Source: Bacteroidales bacterium | Lineage (GTDB): Bacteria > Bacteroidota > Bacteroidia > Bacteroidales > P3 | Reading direction: 5' to 3' | Length of the DNA stretch: 64,000 nt | Assembly (NCBI GenBank): GCA_017618625.1 | Contig: JAFZTV010000081.1 | Location: 1 to 64,000 of the forward strand | Part shown: positions 19,719 through 28,390 of the stretch, one piece after another | Layout: every line of letters starts with the position of its first letter | Position numbering within the stretch: the first letter of the stretch is position 1 | Notes under the pieces: generated by a model | Database searches by the model: none | What the model was told of the DNA's origin: nothing | What the model saw: only the letters and a program-made list of their open reading frames with translations | Made by a program: the position numbers and the translations under genes

Positions 19719-20995
19719 AATTGCAAAAGGTCCTGCCCTATGTCTTTCCTGTTGTATTTCCCGTCGAACGTGATTTTCGAGGCCTCCTGATACGCTTTCA
19801 GCAGCGCGCTCGGCAGCGTCTCGTCTATCGCCGTTACGGCCAGCACTCGTCCTCCGGCTGTCACCGTCTTGCCTTCCTTCTTCGCCGTTCCGGCGTGAAA
19901 CACTATGGCGTCCTTCACCTCCTCTATGCCCTCAATCGCGTCGCCCTTGTGGTATTTCTCCGGGTATCCGCCCGCCACAAGCACCACGCTGGCCGCCGTC
20001 CGCGGGTTTATGTCCAGCGCAACCTTGTTGAGCGTTCCCTGACCCACAGCTTCAAACAGCTCCACCACGTCGCTCTTTATTCTCGGAAAGACGCTCTGCG
20101 TCTCCGGGTCGCCCATCCTCACGTTATATTCTATCACATACGGGTCGCCGCCGCAGTTCATCAAGCCGACGAATATAAATCCCTTGTAGTCGATGTTTTC
20201 CTCTATAAGACCCTTCACTGTCGGCTGCACAATACGGCTCTCCACCTTCGACATGAACTCCTTGTCGGCAAACGGCACAGGACTCACCGAGCCCATTCCG
20301 CCGGTGTTCAAACCCGTGTCGCCGTCGCCTATGCGCTTGTAGTCTTTCGCCGACGGCAACAGCTTGTAGTGCTTTCCGTCGGTCAGCACAAACACCGACA
20401 GCTCTATGCCCGACAAAAACTCCTCTATCACCACCTTCGCCGACGCGTCACCGAATTTCGCACCCTCCAGCATCTCTTTCAGCTCCTTCTCCGCCTCCTC
20501 TATCGTCGGCAGTATGACCACGCCCTTGCCCGCCGCCAATCCGTCGGCTTTCAGCACGTAGGGCGCCTTCAGCTCGTGCAGGAACTTGATACCCTCCTTC
20601 AGCGAGCTCTTGTCAAACGACCTGTAGCGCGCCGTCGGTATCGAGTGGCGCATCATAAACTCCTTGGCGTAGTCCTTGCTCCCTTCCAGCATCGCCCCCT
20701 GGCGCGACGGCCCAATCACCGTTACACCTTTCAGGCTCTGCTCTTCGGCAAAGTAGTCGGCTATGCCGGCCACCAGCGGAGCCTCCGGCCCCACCACCAC
20801 CATCTTCACATCGTTCTCCACGACAAACTTTCCTACGGCCTCGAAGTCCAGTATGTCTAGGCTTACGTTCTTTCCGCACCCGCTCGTCCCGGCGTTCCCG
20901 GGGGCTATAAACAGCTGCGTGCATTTCTTACTTTGTGACAGTTTGTAGGCGATTGCATGCTCTCTTCCGCCCGAACCTAATAGCAATATGTTCAT
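19715..20995 (-). CDS. purD: Phosphoribosylamine-glycine ligase
   Basis: GAR synthetase, 426 residues, the second step of purine synthesis. The N-terminal [19 protein letters not shown] nucleotide-fold start, the ATP-grasp domain ([18 protein letters not shown]) and the [20 protein letters not shown] / RMGDPETQ active-site blocks are all present. The gene stands alone with its own promoter at 21021-21028. A long open frame on the opposite strand is an antisense shadow. Confidence 0.97.
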   Translation of the reverse strand: MNILLLGSGGREHAIAYKLSQSKKCTQLFIAPGNAGTSGCGKNVSLDILDFEAVGKFVVENDVKMVVVGPEAPLVAGIADYFAEEQSLKGVTVIGPSRQGAMLEGSKDYAKEFMMRHSIPTARYRSFDKSSLKEGIKFLHELKAPYVLKADGLAAGKGVVILPTIEEAEKELKEMLEGAKFGDASAKVVIEEFLSGIELSVFVLTDGKHYKLLPSAKDYKRIGDGDTGLNTGGMGSVSPVPFADKEFMSKVESRIVQPTVKGLIEENIDYKGFIFVGLMNCGGDPYVIEYNVRMGDPETQSVFPRIKSDVVELFEAVGQGTLNKVALDINPRTAASVVLVAGGYPEKYHKGDAIEGIEEVKDAIVFHAGTAKKEGKTVTAGGRVLAVTAIDETLPSALLKAYQEASKITFDGKYNRKDIGQDLLQF

Positions 20996-21020
20996 ACAGT
21001 CTCTTTTGGATTTTACGTTG

Positions 21021-21028
21021 CAAATTTA
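21021..21028 (-). promoter_or_regulatory. -7 box upstream of purD
   Basis: Minus-strand TAAATTTG followed by C fits TAnnTTTG and lies about 26 nt upstream of the purD ATG. A TTTTTG word about 22 nt further upstream could be the -33 element. Confidence 0.6.
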
Positions 21029-21077
21029 CACCAAAATCTTGAATTACTCAAAAACAATCTCAAAACTAAGCCCCAAG

Positions 21078-21209
21078 TGCTCTCTACCTGCTCTCTACCT
21101 CCTACAAAAGTGCATAACAAGTGCTACAATAAGACGAATGTAGGAGCCATGTAGGAAAAAAGTAGTACACAACTAAGAGAAAAGTACTACAACGGTAGGA
21201 GAAATCCAG
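21078..21209. repeat. 11-bp degenerate tandem array, part A
   Basis: Twelve units in 11-bp phase. The first two are identical (TGCTCTCTACC); later units diverge but keep a TA(G/A/C) word at the same place, seen at 21141, 21152, 21163, 21174, 21185 and 21196, exactly 11 apart. Confidence 0.75.
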
Positions 21210-21260
21210 GCCGCAATCAGAAGCCCCATCCAGCCCAACCTTGTTCCGGATTTCATTCGC

Positions 21261-21359
21261 TTTTCTTTTACCTTTCTTTTACTTTTCTTTTACCTTTCTC
21301 CTACTTTTGTTTTAGTTTTGTTTTAGTTTTCTTTTACTTTTCACCCACATTTCTTTTAC
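21261..21359. repeat. 11-bp tandem array, part B (nine units)
   Basis: Nine contiguous 11-bp units of consensus TTTTCTTTTAC (21261-21271, 21272-21282 and so on to 21349-21359). Variants include CTTTCTTTTAC, TTTTGTTTTAG (twice) and TTTTCACCCAC. A further five looser units in the same period follow at 21365-21419 (CCTTATACAAA, CCCAATACAAA, CCCTACCCTAA). Confidence 0.85.
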
Positions 21360-21535
21360 ACCGACCTTATACAAACCCAATACAAACCCTACCCTAAGCC
21401 TATTCTGCGCCTACTGTGGTTTGGAGGTTTGGGACGAAATCAAAAATTCCACCGCATTCCCTCCTATGCCGTTACCGCTGAGTTCACGGAAACACAAAAC
21501 ATACCCATTAAATTTCTAATCAAAACTTTTTTCGT

Positions 21536-21543
21536 AATTTTGC
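21536..21543 (+). promoter_or_regulatory. -7 box upstream of the lipoprotein trio
   Basis: TAATTTTG followed by C matches TAnnTTTG. It lies about 313 nt upstream of the ATG at 21857, predicting a long leader. Just downstream TTGCATT pairs with AATGCAA and CGAC with GTCG, so the leader can fold. Confidence 0.5.
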
Positions 21544-21856
21544 ATTCGAAATCGACGAGAGTTTTGTCGAAAATGCAAAAAGCATTTGTATGGGTCTTCC
21601 TTTAGAAATTGCCCAATTTCACGTAGTTTGAGGACTCTAATACCAATCGCTTGTGTTCGTCATTTATGTAATGCTTTACATTTTGCGAGCATGGATAAGG
21701 TTAGGAGTTTCATTCAAACTGGGCAGGGCAAGCCTCTAAAGGAGTGGAACCGAAAACGAAGAATCCATGCTTTTTTATTTGTGCCTGATTTAGAACAAGT
21801 CCGAACGGATATCTTAACACAAAACAAAATATTTACAAACCTAAAAAAAGACGAAC

Positions 21857-22282
21857 ATGAAAAAATTAGCAATTGTAGCAGCACTGCTGCTCGTGGCATT
21901 CACCGCCTGCAAAAAGGATGAGGAGGAAGATAAACTTACCGCAGACTTTAGTGTAAAAGTCGGATATTCTATAAACATACATGACTCTGGGATTAGTTAT
22001 GAAGGAGAGTACGTCCTTTTCGCGGAATCAGTTCAGAACCAATTATGCGTTGTTGTTTACGATTTGTCAAAAAATGCGGATTCTTATCTATGGGAATGGG
22101 GGGATGGAGAAACAAGCCACGGAATATCTAATCGACTCTTAGACCTTCACGATGAATATGACGGTGTATTCCGCATTAACCAGCATGAATATGCCGAGCC
22201 AGGAATCTACACCATCACCCTTACCGTTGCGAACGGCGACGGAGAGACCGATTGCAAATCAAAAACAGTAACAATCTTATAA
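21857..22282 (+). CDS. PKD-domain lipoprotein 1
   Basis: 141-residue predicted lipoprotein. The signal peptide ends AFTAC (lipobox) followed by KKDEEED, a linker typical of Bacteroidetes surface lipoproteins. The mature part is a single PKD-like Ig fold, recognised by YLWEWGDGE and the final YTITLTVANGDG strand. The first of three adjacent genes with almost the same leader; the next starts after a few nt. Function unknown; PKD domains mediate protein or glycan contacts. Confidence 0.75.
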   Translation: MKKLAIVAALLLVAFTACKKDEEEDKLTADFSVKVGYSINIHDSGISYEGEYVLFAESVQNQLCVVVYDLSKNADSYLWEWGDGETSHGISNRLLDLHDEYDGVFRINQHEYAEPGIYTITLTVANGDGETDCKSKTVTIL

Positions 22283-22292
22283 ATTTATGGAA

Positions 22293-22679
22293 ATGAAAAA
22301 ACTTGCAATTATCATGGCGGCAATGCTCGTGGCCTTCACCGCCTGCAAAAAGGAAGAACAACAAGAACAAAAGAATGAACCAATAGCAAATTTTGAAATA
22401 AAAATTGGTTATTACTATTACGGTAGTGGCTGGGACTATGAGTATGTTGAGTACAATGGAAGATCAATCCAATCAAGAGATTGTCCTTTGTACATCGGCA
22501 TTAAAAATACATCAGAAAACGCTGATTCTTACCAATGGGAATGGGGCGATGGAAAATATGACGGTCATACGCACCCAACACATCAATATAATTCAGCCGG
22601 AACATACACTATCACTTTAACTGCGGAAAATTCCGACGGTTATACAAGCACCAAATCAAAAACCATTACATTAGAATAA
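22293..22679 (+). CDS. PKD-domain lipoprotein 2
   Basis: 128 residues counted from the ATG at 22293 (an ATG two codons earlier at 22287 is also possible). The leader MKKLAIIMAAMLVAFTAC closely matches that of the gene before, and the mature part is again one PKD fold (YQWEWGDGK, then YTITLTAENSDG). It is a diverged paralogue of the previous gene, about 10 nt downstream of it, so the two form an operon. Role unknown. Confidence 0.75.
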   Translation: MKKLAIIMAAMLVAFTACKKEEQQEQKNEPIANFEIKIGYYYYGSGWDYEYVEYNGRSIQSRDCPLYIGIKNTSENADSYQWEWGDGKYDGHTHPTHQYNSAGTYTITLTAENSDGYTSTKSKTITLE

Positions 22680-22691
22680 ATTTAGAAAACA

Positions 22692-23780
22692 ATGAAAAAA
22701 ATAGCAATTCTCGCAGCCCTGATGCTGGTAGCATTCACCGCCTGCAAAAAGAACAAATTCGAACCCGACGGCGAAGGTGTATATCTCGGAGTTATCGGCT
22801 TCAACGACAAATTGACAAGCTTCGACATCAGAAAGCTTACATCCGACAGCAAGGGCGACTTCACCGATTTTATCGACGACCTTACCGCCTCCGATGCAAC
22901 GGCATTGTACTATGCCGACTATTCCGCCCTGCAGATGATGCAGAAATACACCCAGCCGCCAAAGTTGAAAAACGTGGTTCTGGTCACATTCACCGACGGC
23001 CTTGACAACGCATCGCTCGAACTCGACAATCCCGGTTACGAAAGCCGCGACGCCTACAGCAGCGGCCTCCACAGCAAGATAATGAATGAGAAAATCCACG
23101 GCCTCAACGTGCAAGCCTACACCATCGGACTGAAAGGCAACGATGTCCGCTCCACCGACGATGCCATGTTCAACAGCAACATGAACAACTTGGCCAGCAG
23201 CGCTGACAACGTCTTTTTAGTACAAAATATGACAGAAGTCTTGAGCCGTTTCTCCGAAATTGCAGACAACCTCAACTCGACTTCGACATCCGTGAACGTT
23301 GACATTCAAATCAACGGCGGACGCGACGACGGCCAAGTCATACGCTTTACCTTCGATGGCGTGACGGCTGCGGAAAACTCCAACCTATACATCGAAGCAA
23401 CCTTCAGGCGTTCGGATCCGCGAACTCTCGAAAACATCACCTATTACGGATTCACTCCGGGCGCTTCTTCGATTTCCGGTACTAAAGACGGCGTCAAATG
23501 GCATTTTGTATTCTCCAATCTGCTTTACGCCAACGGCAACACCATTTCCCAAACCGACATCAACCGCGTAAAACTGTGGGATAAAACTTCTGATGGCAGC
23601 TGGTCAAAGGACTCCGAGTTTGACCAGCAGGACAAACCGCAGGTTACGGAAGACCGAAACAGCGCATTGATTATGCTTGTGCTTGACTGCACTACTTCGC
23701 TCGGCAGCGACTTCAACAAGATGAAACAGGCCGGCAACCGTTTCGTCGAAAGACTTGCCAGTTCGGTGTCAAGCAAATAG
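22692..23780 (+). CDS. VWA-like lipoprotein
   Basis: 362 residues, third gene of the trio, with the leader MKKIAILAALMLVAFTAC. The N-terminal domain looks like von Willebrand factor A: strand GVIGFND (about 33-39) and VVLVTFTDGLDN (about 95-106). The metal-site motif expected on the first strand (DxSxS) is missing there, but a good copy, LVLDCTTSLGSDF, lies at the very C-terminus. Either the fold is circularly permuted or two partial domains are present. A terminator follows at 23860-23890. Confidence 0.7.
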   Translation: MKKIAILAALMLVAFTACKKNKFEPDGEGVYLGVIGFNDKLTSFDIRKLTSDSKGDFTDFIDDLTASDATALYYADYSALQMMQKYTQPPKLKNVVLVTFTDGLDNASLELDNPGYESRDAYSSGLHSKIMNEKIHGLNVQAYTIGLKGNDVRSTDDAMFNSNMNNLASSADNVFLVQNMTEVLSRFSEIADNLNSTSTSVNVDIQINGGRDDGQVIRFTFDGVTAAENSNLYIEATFRRSDPRTLENITYYGFTPGASSISGTKDGVKWHFVFSNLLYANGNTISQTDINRVKLWDKTSDGSWSKDSEFDQQDKPQVTEDRNSALIMLVLDCTTSLGSDFNKMKQAGNRFVERLASSVSSK

Positions 23781-23859
23781 AACGGACGTCGATAAGCCGG
23801 AACCGCAGCGAGATACAAACGCTTTCGGCTGTCTCAGCCGTGTATGCTCCTACATTTTA

Positions 23860-23890
23860 AGCGGTGGATTTCGGTCCGCCGCTTTTTTTT
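23860..23890 (+). terminator. Rho-independent terminator after the lipoprotein trio
   Basis: Stem AGCGGTGGA / TCCGCCGCT (9 bp, one G-T pair), loop TTTCGG, followed by a run of seven to eight T. It separates the lipoprotein operon from the pyrK promoter copy at 23975. Confidence 0.85.
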
Positions 23891-23970
23891 GTTGGAACTT
23901 CCCAACTGTCGGCTCTCGCTTTTGCACACTTGCCTATTTTTTTCAACAATGCTGGGCAGGTCTGGGGAAT

Positions 23971-24052
23971 TTCGTATCTTTGCACTATGAAAAAGATTGT
24001 CGATTTTACCATTGTGGCGAGGCGGCAGTTTGGGGAGCATTACTTCGGCTGG
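23971..24052 (+). repeat. 82-bp direct repeat, copy 1 (pyrK promoter and 5' end)
   Basis: Matches 26369-26450 with 79 of 82 identical bases. It covers the TATCTTTG promoter box (23975-23982) and the first 22 codons of pyrK. The similarity stops abruptly after GGCTGG at both copies, marking the junction of the inserted segment 24053-26368. Confidence 0.9.
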
Positions 24053-24067
24053 CATATATCGACATAG
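23987..24067 (+). pseudogene. Truncated pyrK 5' copy acting as a 26-codon leader
   Basis: The frame starts MKKIVDFTIVARRQ, identical to the first residues of PyrK, keeps 22 PyrK codons, then reads HIST and stops at 24065-24067. The LRR/WG gene starts one base later (ATG at 24069). The -7 box at 23975-23982 is only 4 nt from the ATG, so the transcript may be nearly leaderless. The fragment therefore looks like a captured promoter and leader peptide for the inserted gene. Confidence 0.8.
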
Positions 24068-24068
24068 G

Positions 24069-26024
24069 ATGTATATGGAAACAGGTATCTACACTATCGG
24101 AGACGGCGGTTTCAGGGAATGGCTTGACGGACATCCTGAATGCAGGGGGGTAAAGTTGGAGGGCAGACTGGTTGCGGACAAGCACTGCTGGGAGCTGGTG
24201 GAGATTGAAAAGGCACTGTACGAGAAGCGGATAGAGGCAATCGATATTTCCAACTTGGACGCAAAGGAATTCGACGATTGCTGTATGGCGGCCTATGGCT
24301 ACGGTACGGACGAGGATTGGGACGAGATGCCGGAGAGGGACGGTCAGATAGATGTTATGTTGCAGATGGTGCTAAACATCGAGTATGCAACCGATTTTGT
24401 GTGGTGCGGCGACTCGCTGCTGTCGGGCGACCTGAGGGTATTGGTATGTCAGAAGCCTGCAAAGAGCGTCATCGTACCCGAGACGGTTGAGGTAATAGGG
24501 AAGTCGGTGTTTTTCGAAAAAGAGGGGCTGGAGAAGGTTGTACTGCCGAAGAACATAAAGGTTGTTGATGACTATGCGTTTGCCCACTGCTATGACCTTT
24601 ATTTCGAGAGACTGCCCGATACGCTGAGATGTATCGGGAAAGGGGCGTTTCAGGAATGTGGCTTTGGAGAGATAACCATACCGAACGGCATCGAGGCGGT
24701 GGCGGAGGGGAGCTTTGCCTGGTGTATGACAACGAAAATAAGTATACCGCCCACGGTGAAGAGGATAGGCGCTCACGCCTTTGAGCACTGCGCAAGCGAT
24801 GTGTGGCTGCCGGAAGGCGTCGAGGAGATAGGGCTATGCGCGTTTGGGGACGTGCGGCTGATTCACATTCCTACGACAGCGAAGGAGATTGACAGGCAGT
24901 TCTACTATGATGAGGACGGCTATTGCAGTGTGCCGTATGTTGACGTGGCCATAGGCAACAAGTTGTTCTACGACCTGAAAGGCAGCCTGTACAAGGTGGA
25001 CGACCCAGAGCCATACTTGGGCTGTGTGTATGAGCCGAGGAAGGAGGACACCCTGCTGCTGCCGACGTCGGAGTTTGCACGAGAGCACCAATATAGCATA
25101 GAAGAATTGAAAGAGCTGTACTACACGGTGAGCCCGGTGGACAGCGAGGAGAGGATGTTTCACGTCTGGAACGGCAAGGAACGCTATGCGAACATCGTAG
25201 ACCGCTACGGAAACGAGTATCTCAACAAAAACCTGGTAAAGGATATACAGGTCAGTTTCGACCACTTCATCATAGTGAACAACAGCTATGTGTACTCGAT
25301 AGACATGAGGGAGCTGCTGCTGTCGGCCGACATGGAGGAATACCGCATAACGGGGTGCGACGACGAGGGGAGGATATATGTGATGGTGGGCGATGAGGTT
25401 GATGAGTTCTACGCCCCACTGTTTCCAAACGCCCCACTGCCGCAATGCTGGTGTATTGACGTAACGGGTAAGCCGCTGCTTGGAAACAGATACAACGGGT
25501 TAGGGCGTTTCGACGGGAACGGGTATGCGCCCGCCTGCATCGGGAAACTGTGGGGGATGATTGACAGAGGGGAAAATGTAGTGATACCATACGCATACAA
25601 GTCTATCGAACCATTTGACAACGAAGGGATGGCATTGGCCAAGAAGGGGAGTAAATACGGCTATGTGGGGCGCGACGGGGAGACGATAATACCCTTTATG
25701 TATGACTTTTTCTATAAGAAGTTCGAGGATGGTAATTATGCCTACGCAATGATATATAAAGGGAAGAACGCAGGGGAATATTTCGTGGGACGCAGGGGCG
25801 AGATATTAGGGAAATTCCAGCCACGGGATAAATACGAAGCCATTCACAAGCCTGGCTTCCATATCATCACACTCGATAGAAAATATGGCTACTGCAAACA
25901 ATTCGCATTGGGGTTCAGCGGCTGTATATATCGGGATATCCGTGTGATAGACGAAAACCAGATAGAGGTGTCGGAGGACGGAATCAGCTACCAGCAAGCG
26001 AAGCACCTACAGCACAAATGCTAA
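24069..26024 (+). CDS. LRR_5 / WG-repeat protein on inserted segment
   Basis: 651 residues from the ATG at 24069 (or 649 from 24075). No signal peptide, so probably cytoplasmic, unlike most BspA-like proteins. After a unique N-terminal 120 residues come LRR_5 repeats (about 130-290: GKSVFFEKEGLEKVVLPKNI; CIGKGAFQECGFGEITIPNG), then a middle region, then WG-type repeats (about 490-600: KLWGMIDRGENVVIPYAYKSI; SKYGYVGRDGETIIPFMYDF). The gene lies wholly inside the segment flanked by pyrK direct repeats and starts 1 nt after the pyrK leader fragment. Function unknown. Confidence 0.75.
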   Translation: MYMETGIYTIGDGGFREWLDGHPECRGVKLEGRLVADKHCWELVEIEKALYEKRIEAIDISNLDAKEFDDCCMAAYGYGTDEDWDEMPERDGQIDVMLQMVLNIEYATDFVWCGDSLLSGDLRVLVCQKPAKSVIVPETVEVIGKSVFFEKEGLEKVVLPKNIKVVDDYAFAHCYDLYFERLPDTLRCIGKGAFQECGFGEITIPNGIEAVAEGSFAWCMTTKISIPPTVKRIGAHAFEHCASDVWLPEGVEEIGLCAFGDVRLIHIPTTAKEIDRQFYYDEDGYCSVPYVDVAIGNKLFYDLKGSLYKVDDPEPYLGCVYEPRKEDTLLLPTSEFAREHQYSIEELKELYYTVSPVDSEERMFHVWNGKERYANIVDRYGNEYLNKNLVKDIQVSFDHFIIVNNSYVYSIDMRELLLSADMEEYRITGCDDEGRIYVMVGDEVDEFYAPLFPNAPLPQCWCIDVTGKPLLGNRYNGLGRFDGNGYAPACIGKLWGMIDRGENVVIPYAYKSIEPFDNEGMALAKKGSKYGYVGRDGETIIPFMYDFFYKKFEDGNYAYAMIYKGKNAGEYFVGRRGEILGKFQPRDKYEAIHKPGFHIITLDRKYGYCKQFALGFSGCIYRDIRVIDENQIEVSEDGISYQQAKHLQHKC

Positions 26025-26040
26025 CAAAACAAGCGATAAT

Positions 26041-26250
26041 ATGGAGAAAAAACAAGACAACAAATCGTTAACAGGATGCGGAATTATTACCCTCATCATG
26101 GGTATCATATTCTCTATCAGCATCTTCTTTGTGAAAGGGTTCCCTATCAGCAGCCTTGTATTTTCATTTATCTTTTCGCTTTGTGCTTCATACCTGATTG
26201 CCCGAGTTGTATCGTTCTGCCAACGATATTACAGAGATCGCAAGAAATGA
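26041..26250 (+). CDS. Small membrane protein on inserted segment
   Basis: 69 residues with two hydrophobic helices (CGIITLIMGIIFSISIFF and LVFSFIFSLCASYLIARV) and a charged tail (RYYRDRKK). It starts 16 nt after the LRR/WG gene stop and is on the same insert, so it is probably co-expressed with it. No family recognised. Confidence 0.55.
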   Translation: MEKKQDNKSLTGCGIITLIMGIIFSISIFFVKGFPISSLVFSFIFSLCASYLIARVVSFCQRYYRDRKK

Positions 26251-26368
26251 TTGCCAGCCTATATTCGACAGCCGAGGTGATTAGCACAGAATGCGGCATC
26301 TGGGTTGAATCAGCATTGAAAGAGGCAACCGCGAGGGGATAAATCATAATCGTACAACTCAAATCTTT

Positions 26369-26450
26369 TTCGTATTTTTGCACTATGAAAAAGATTGTCG
26401 ATTTTACCATTGTGGCGAGGCGTCAGTTCGGGGAGCATTACTTCGGCTGG
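26369..26450 (+). repeat. 82-bp direct repeat, copy 2 (pyrK promoter and 5' end)
   Basis: The native copy: TATTTTTG box at 26373-26380, pyrK ATG at 26385. Differs from copy 1 at three bases. Confidence 0.9.
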
Positions 26451-27148
26451 ACGCTGAAATCGCCTGAACCACTTGAACCTATAAAAGCGGGACAGTTTGT
26501 CGAAGTCGAAGTGCGCGACTGCAGCGACGTGATGCTGCGCCGCCCCATCTCCATCCACGACTTCGACCTTCAGGCCGGCACCCTCTCGCTGCTCATACAG
26601 ATTGTCGGCAGGGAACCCGCAAGCTCGCCTCCCTGAAAGAAGGCGACACGGTGAACGTCATCTATCCGCTCGGCAACGGTTTCGCGGTGAGCGGTAAGAA
26701 TCCGCTGCTCGTGGGCGGCGGAGCCGGCATAGCGCCCCTGCTGGGTTTGGCCAAAGCCTATAAAGCCCAGGGCGTGAACCCCACCATACTGCTCGGCGGA
26801 CGCACCGAACAGCTCATCCCGGCACGCGAGGCGTTCGAAGGCTACGGCACTCTGGCGTTCGCCACCGAGGACGGCTCACTCGGCGAGAAAGGCCTCGTGA
26901 CGCAACATCCGCTGTTCGCCCAAGCCTACGACCACATAGCCACCTGCGGCCCCACGCCGATGATGAAAGCGGTGGCGAAGAGCGCGAGCGAGCGAGGCAT
27001 CGAATGTGAGGTGTCGCTCGAAAACATGATGGCGTGCGGCGTGGGCGCCTGCCTCTGCTGCGTCACCGACACCGACGACGGCCACAAGTGCGTCTGCAAG
27101 GACGGCCCCGTCTTCAACAGCGAGAAAATCCTAAGTTTCAAGTCATGA
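26385..27148 (+). pseudogene. pyrK: Dihydroorotate dehydrogenase B electron-transfer subunit, frameshifted
   Basis: PyrK passes electrons from dihydroorotate (via PyrD) to NAD through FAD and a [2Fe-2S] cluster. Residues 1-77 (FAD domain with MLRRPISIHDF) are in one frame; the frame then closes at 26636. The rest (NVIYPLGNGFAVSG, the GGGAGIAPLLGLA NAD site and the CGVGACLCC...C cluster cysteines) continues in the -1 frame to 27148. The break is at the GGG at 26611-26613: one more G restores GRGTRKLASLKEGDTV and a 254-residue protein of normal length. This is a true mutation, a slippage site, or an assembly error; the rest of the gene is intact. Confidence 0.85.
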
Positions 27149-27179
27149 TTGACCTGTATAGTATCTAAGAAACCGAGTT

Positions 27180-28091
27180 ATGTCAGATATCAGTTTAGAG
27201 GTAAAAATAGACCGATTGACGCTGCGCAACCCCGTGACGACGGCGTCGGGAACGTTTGGTTACGGTGAGGAGTTCACCGACTTCATCGACCTGGCGCGGC
27301 TGGGCGGCATCGTGGTGAAAGGCACCACCGGCGAACGCCGTCAGGGCAATCCCTATCCCCGCATGGCCGAAACGCCCGCAGGCATGCTCAACGCCGTAGG
27401 GCTTCAGAACGTGGGCGTCGAAACCTTCTGCAAAGAGGTCTATCCCCGCATAAAACATTTCGACACCAACATCATAGTCAACGTCAGCGGCAGCTCCATC
27501 GAAGAGTACTGCCATGTGGCCGAGATGATAAACGAGCTGGAGAAGATTCCGGCTATAGAGCTCAACATCAGCTGCCCCAACGTGAAGAAGGGCGGCATGG
27601 GCTTCGGCACCAACCCCGAGATGGCGGCACAGGTGGTCGCCGCGGTGCGCAAAGTCTATAACAAGACACTTATCGTGAAGCTCACGCCCAATGTGACCAG
27701 CGTGGTGGAGATAGCCAAGAGCGTCGAAGGAGCGGGAGCCGACAGCCTCTCGCTCATAAACACGCTGCTGGGTATGGCGGTCGATGTCGAGCGTCGCCGT
27801 CCCATGCTGAGCACCGTGACCGGCGGCTTGAGCGGCCCGTGTGTGAAGCCTGTGGCCGTACGCTGCGTGTGGCAGGTGGCCCACGCGGTGAAAGTACCCG
27901 TCATCGGATTGGGCGGCATCCGCACAGCCGAAGACGCGCTCGAGTTCCTTATGGCCGGCGCCAGAGCCGTCGAAGTGGGCACCGCCAACTTCCTCGACCC
28001 GCAGGTCACCGTGAAGATAGTCGAAGGCCTCGAGGCCTACTGCCGACGCCACAAGATAGCCGACATCAACGAGATTATCGGCATCATCTGA
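27180..28091 (+). CDS. pyrD: Dihydroorotate dehydrogenase B, catalytic subunit
   Basis: PyrD type 1B, 303 residues, oxidises dihydroorotate to orotate in pyrimidine synthesis, using FMN. The N-terminal SGTFGYGEE, the [17 protein letters not shown] catalytic loop and the C-terminal [19 protein letters not shown] phosphate-binding motif are all present. It follows pyrK by 31 nt and works as a heterotetramer with PyrK; with pyrK frameshifted, this complex may be lost or dependent on slippage. Confidence 0.95.
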   Translation: MSDISLEVKIDRLTLRNPVTTASGTFGYGEEFTDFIDLARLGGIVVKGTTGERRQGNPYPRMAETPAGMLNAVGLQNVGVETFCKEVYPRIKHFDTNIIVNVSGSSIEEYCHVAEMINELEKIPAIELNISCPNVKKGGMGFGTNPEMAAQVVAAVRKVYNKTLIVKLTPNVTSVVEIAKSVEGAGADSLSLINTLLGMAVDVERRRPMLSTVTGGLSGPCVKPVAVRCVWQVAHAVKVPVIGLGGIRTAEDALEFLMAGARAVEVGTANFLDPQVTVKIVEGLEAYCRRHKIADINEIIGII

Positions 28092-28115
28092 CCACACAAC
28101 CGTTCCCGAGGACGC

Positions 28116-28388
28116 CTACAACCTTTCTTTCAAGGTGCGGTACTCCTCCAGCAGGTTCCATATAGCGTCTTCCGACAGCACCCCGCGTTTCAGGTCATTG
28201 GGCAACCGCCCTTGTTCGTCGTCCGTGAAGTCCTTTTTCCATTCCTCGCTGCCATAGTAGGCTTCCAACTCGTTTATCGCATCCTGTACCGAACCGTACT
28301 CGTCCATTGCCGCCGACAGCGCTTTTATCGTCCGTGTCGCCCGCTCCAGCTGGAGCTCCATGTGTTTGATGCGTTCTATTTGTTCCAT
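28116..28388 (-). CDS. DUF4298-like small protein
   Basis: 90 residues from the ATG at 28388. The open frame runs on to 28679, but those codons are a shadow of vsr. The protein starts MEQIERIKHMELQLERA, is largely helical, and has the conserved LEAYYGSEEWKKDF and LKRGVLSEDAIWNLLEE blocks of the DUF4298 family, whose role is unknown. It begins 2 nt after the vsr stop, so it shares the vsr transcript. Confidence 0.75.
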   Translation of the reverse strand: MEQIERIKHMELQLERATRTIKALSAAMDEYGSVQDAINELEAYYGSEEWKKDFTDDEQGRLPNDLKRGVLSEDAIWNLLEEYRTLKERL

Positions 28389-28390
28389 GA

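Larger units (their letters stand above)
20996..21856. other. 861-bp intergenic region between purD and the lipoprotein genes
   Basis: No convincing gene. It contains the purD promoter, the 11-bp arrays (21078-21419), a promoter box at 21536-21543 and a leader of about 310 nt with inverted repeats (21541-21580 and 21571-21588) ahead of the first lipoprotein gene. A 111-codon frame at 21586-21921 lacks any recognisable feature and overlaps that gene. Confidence 0.6.

Noticed and set aside
21586..21921. 111-codon plus-strand frame upstream of the first lipoprotein
   Set aside because: No recognisable domain, runs into the lipoprotein gene in another frame, and lies in a predicted leader.
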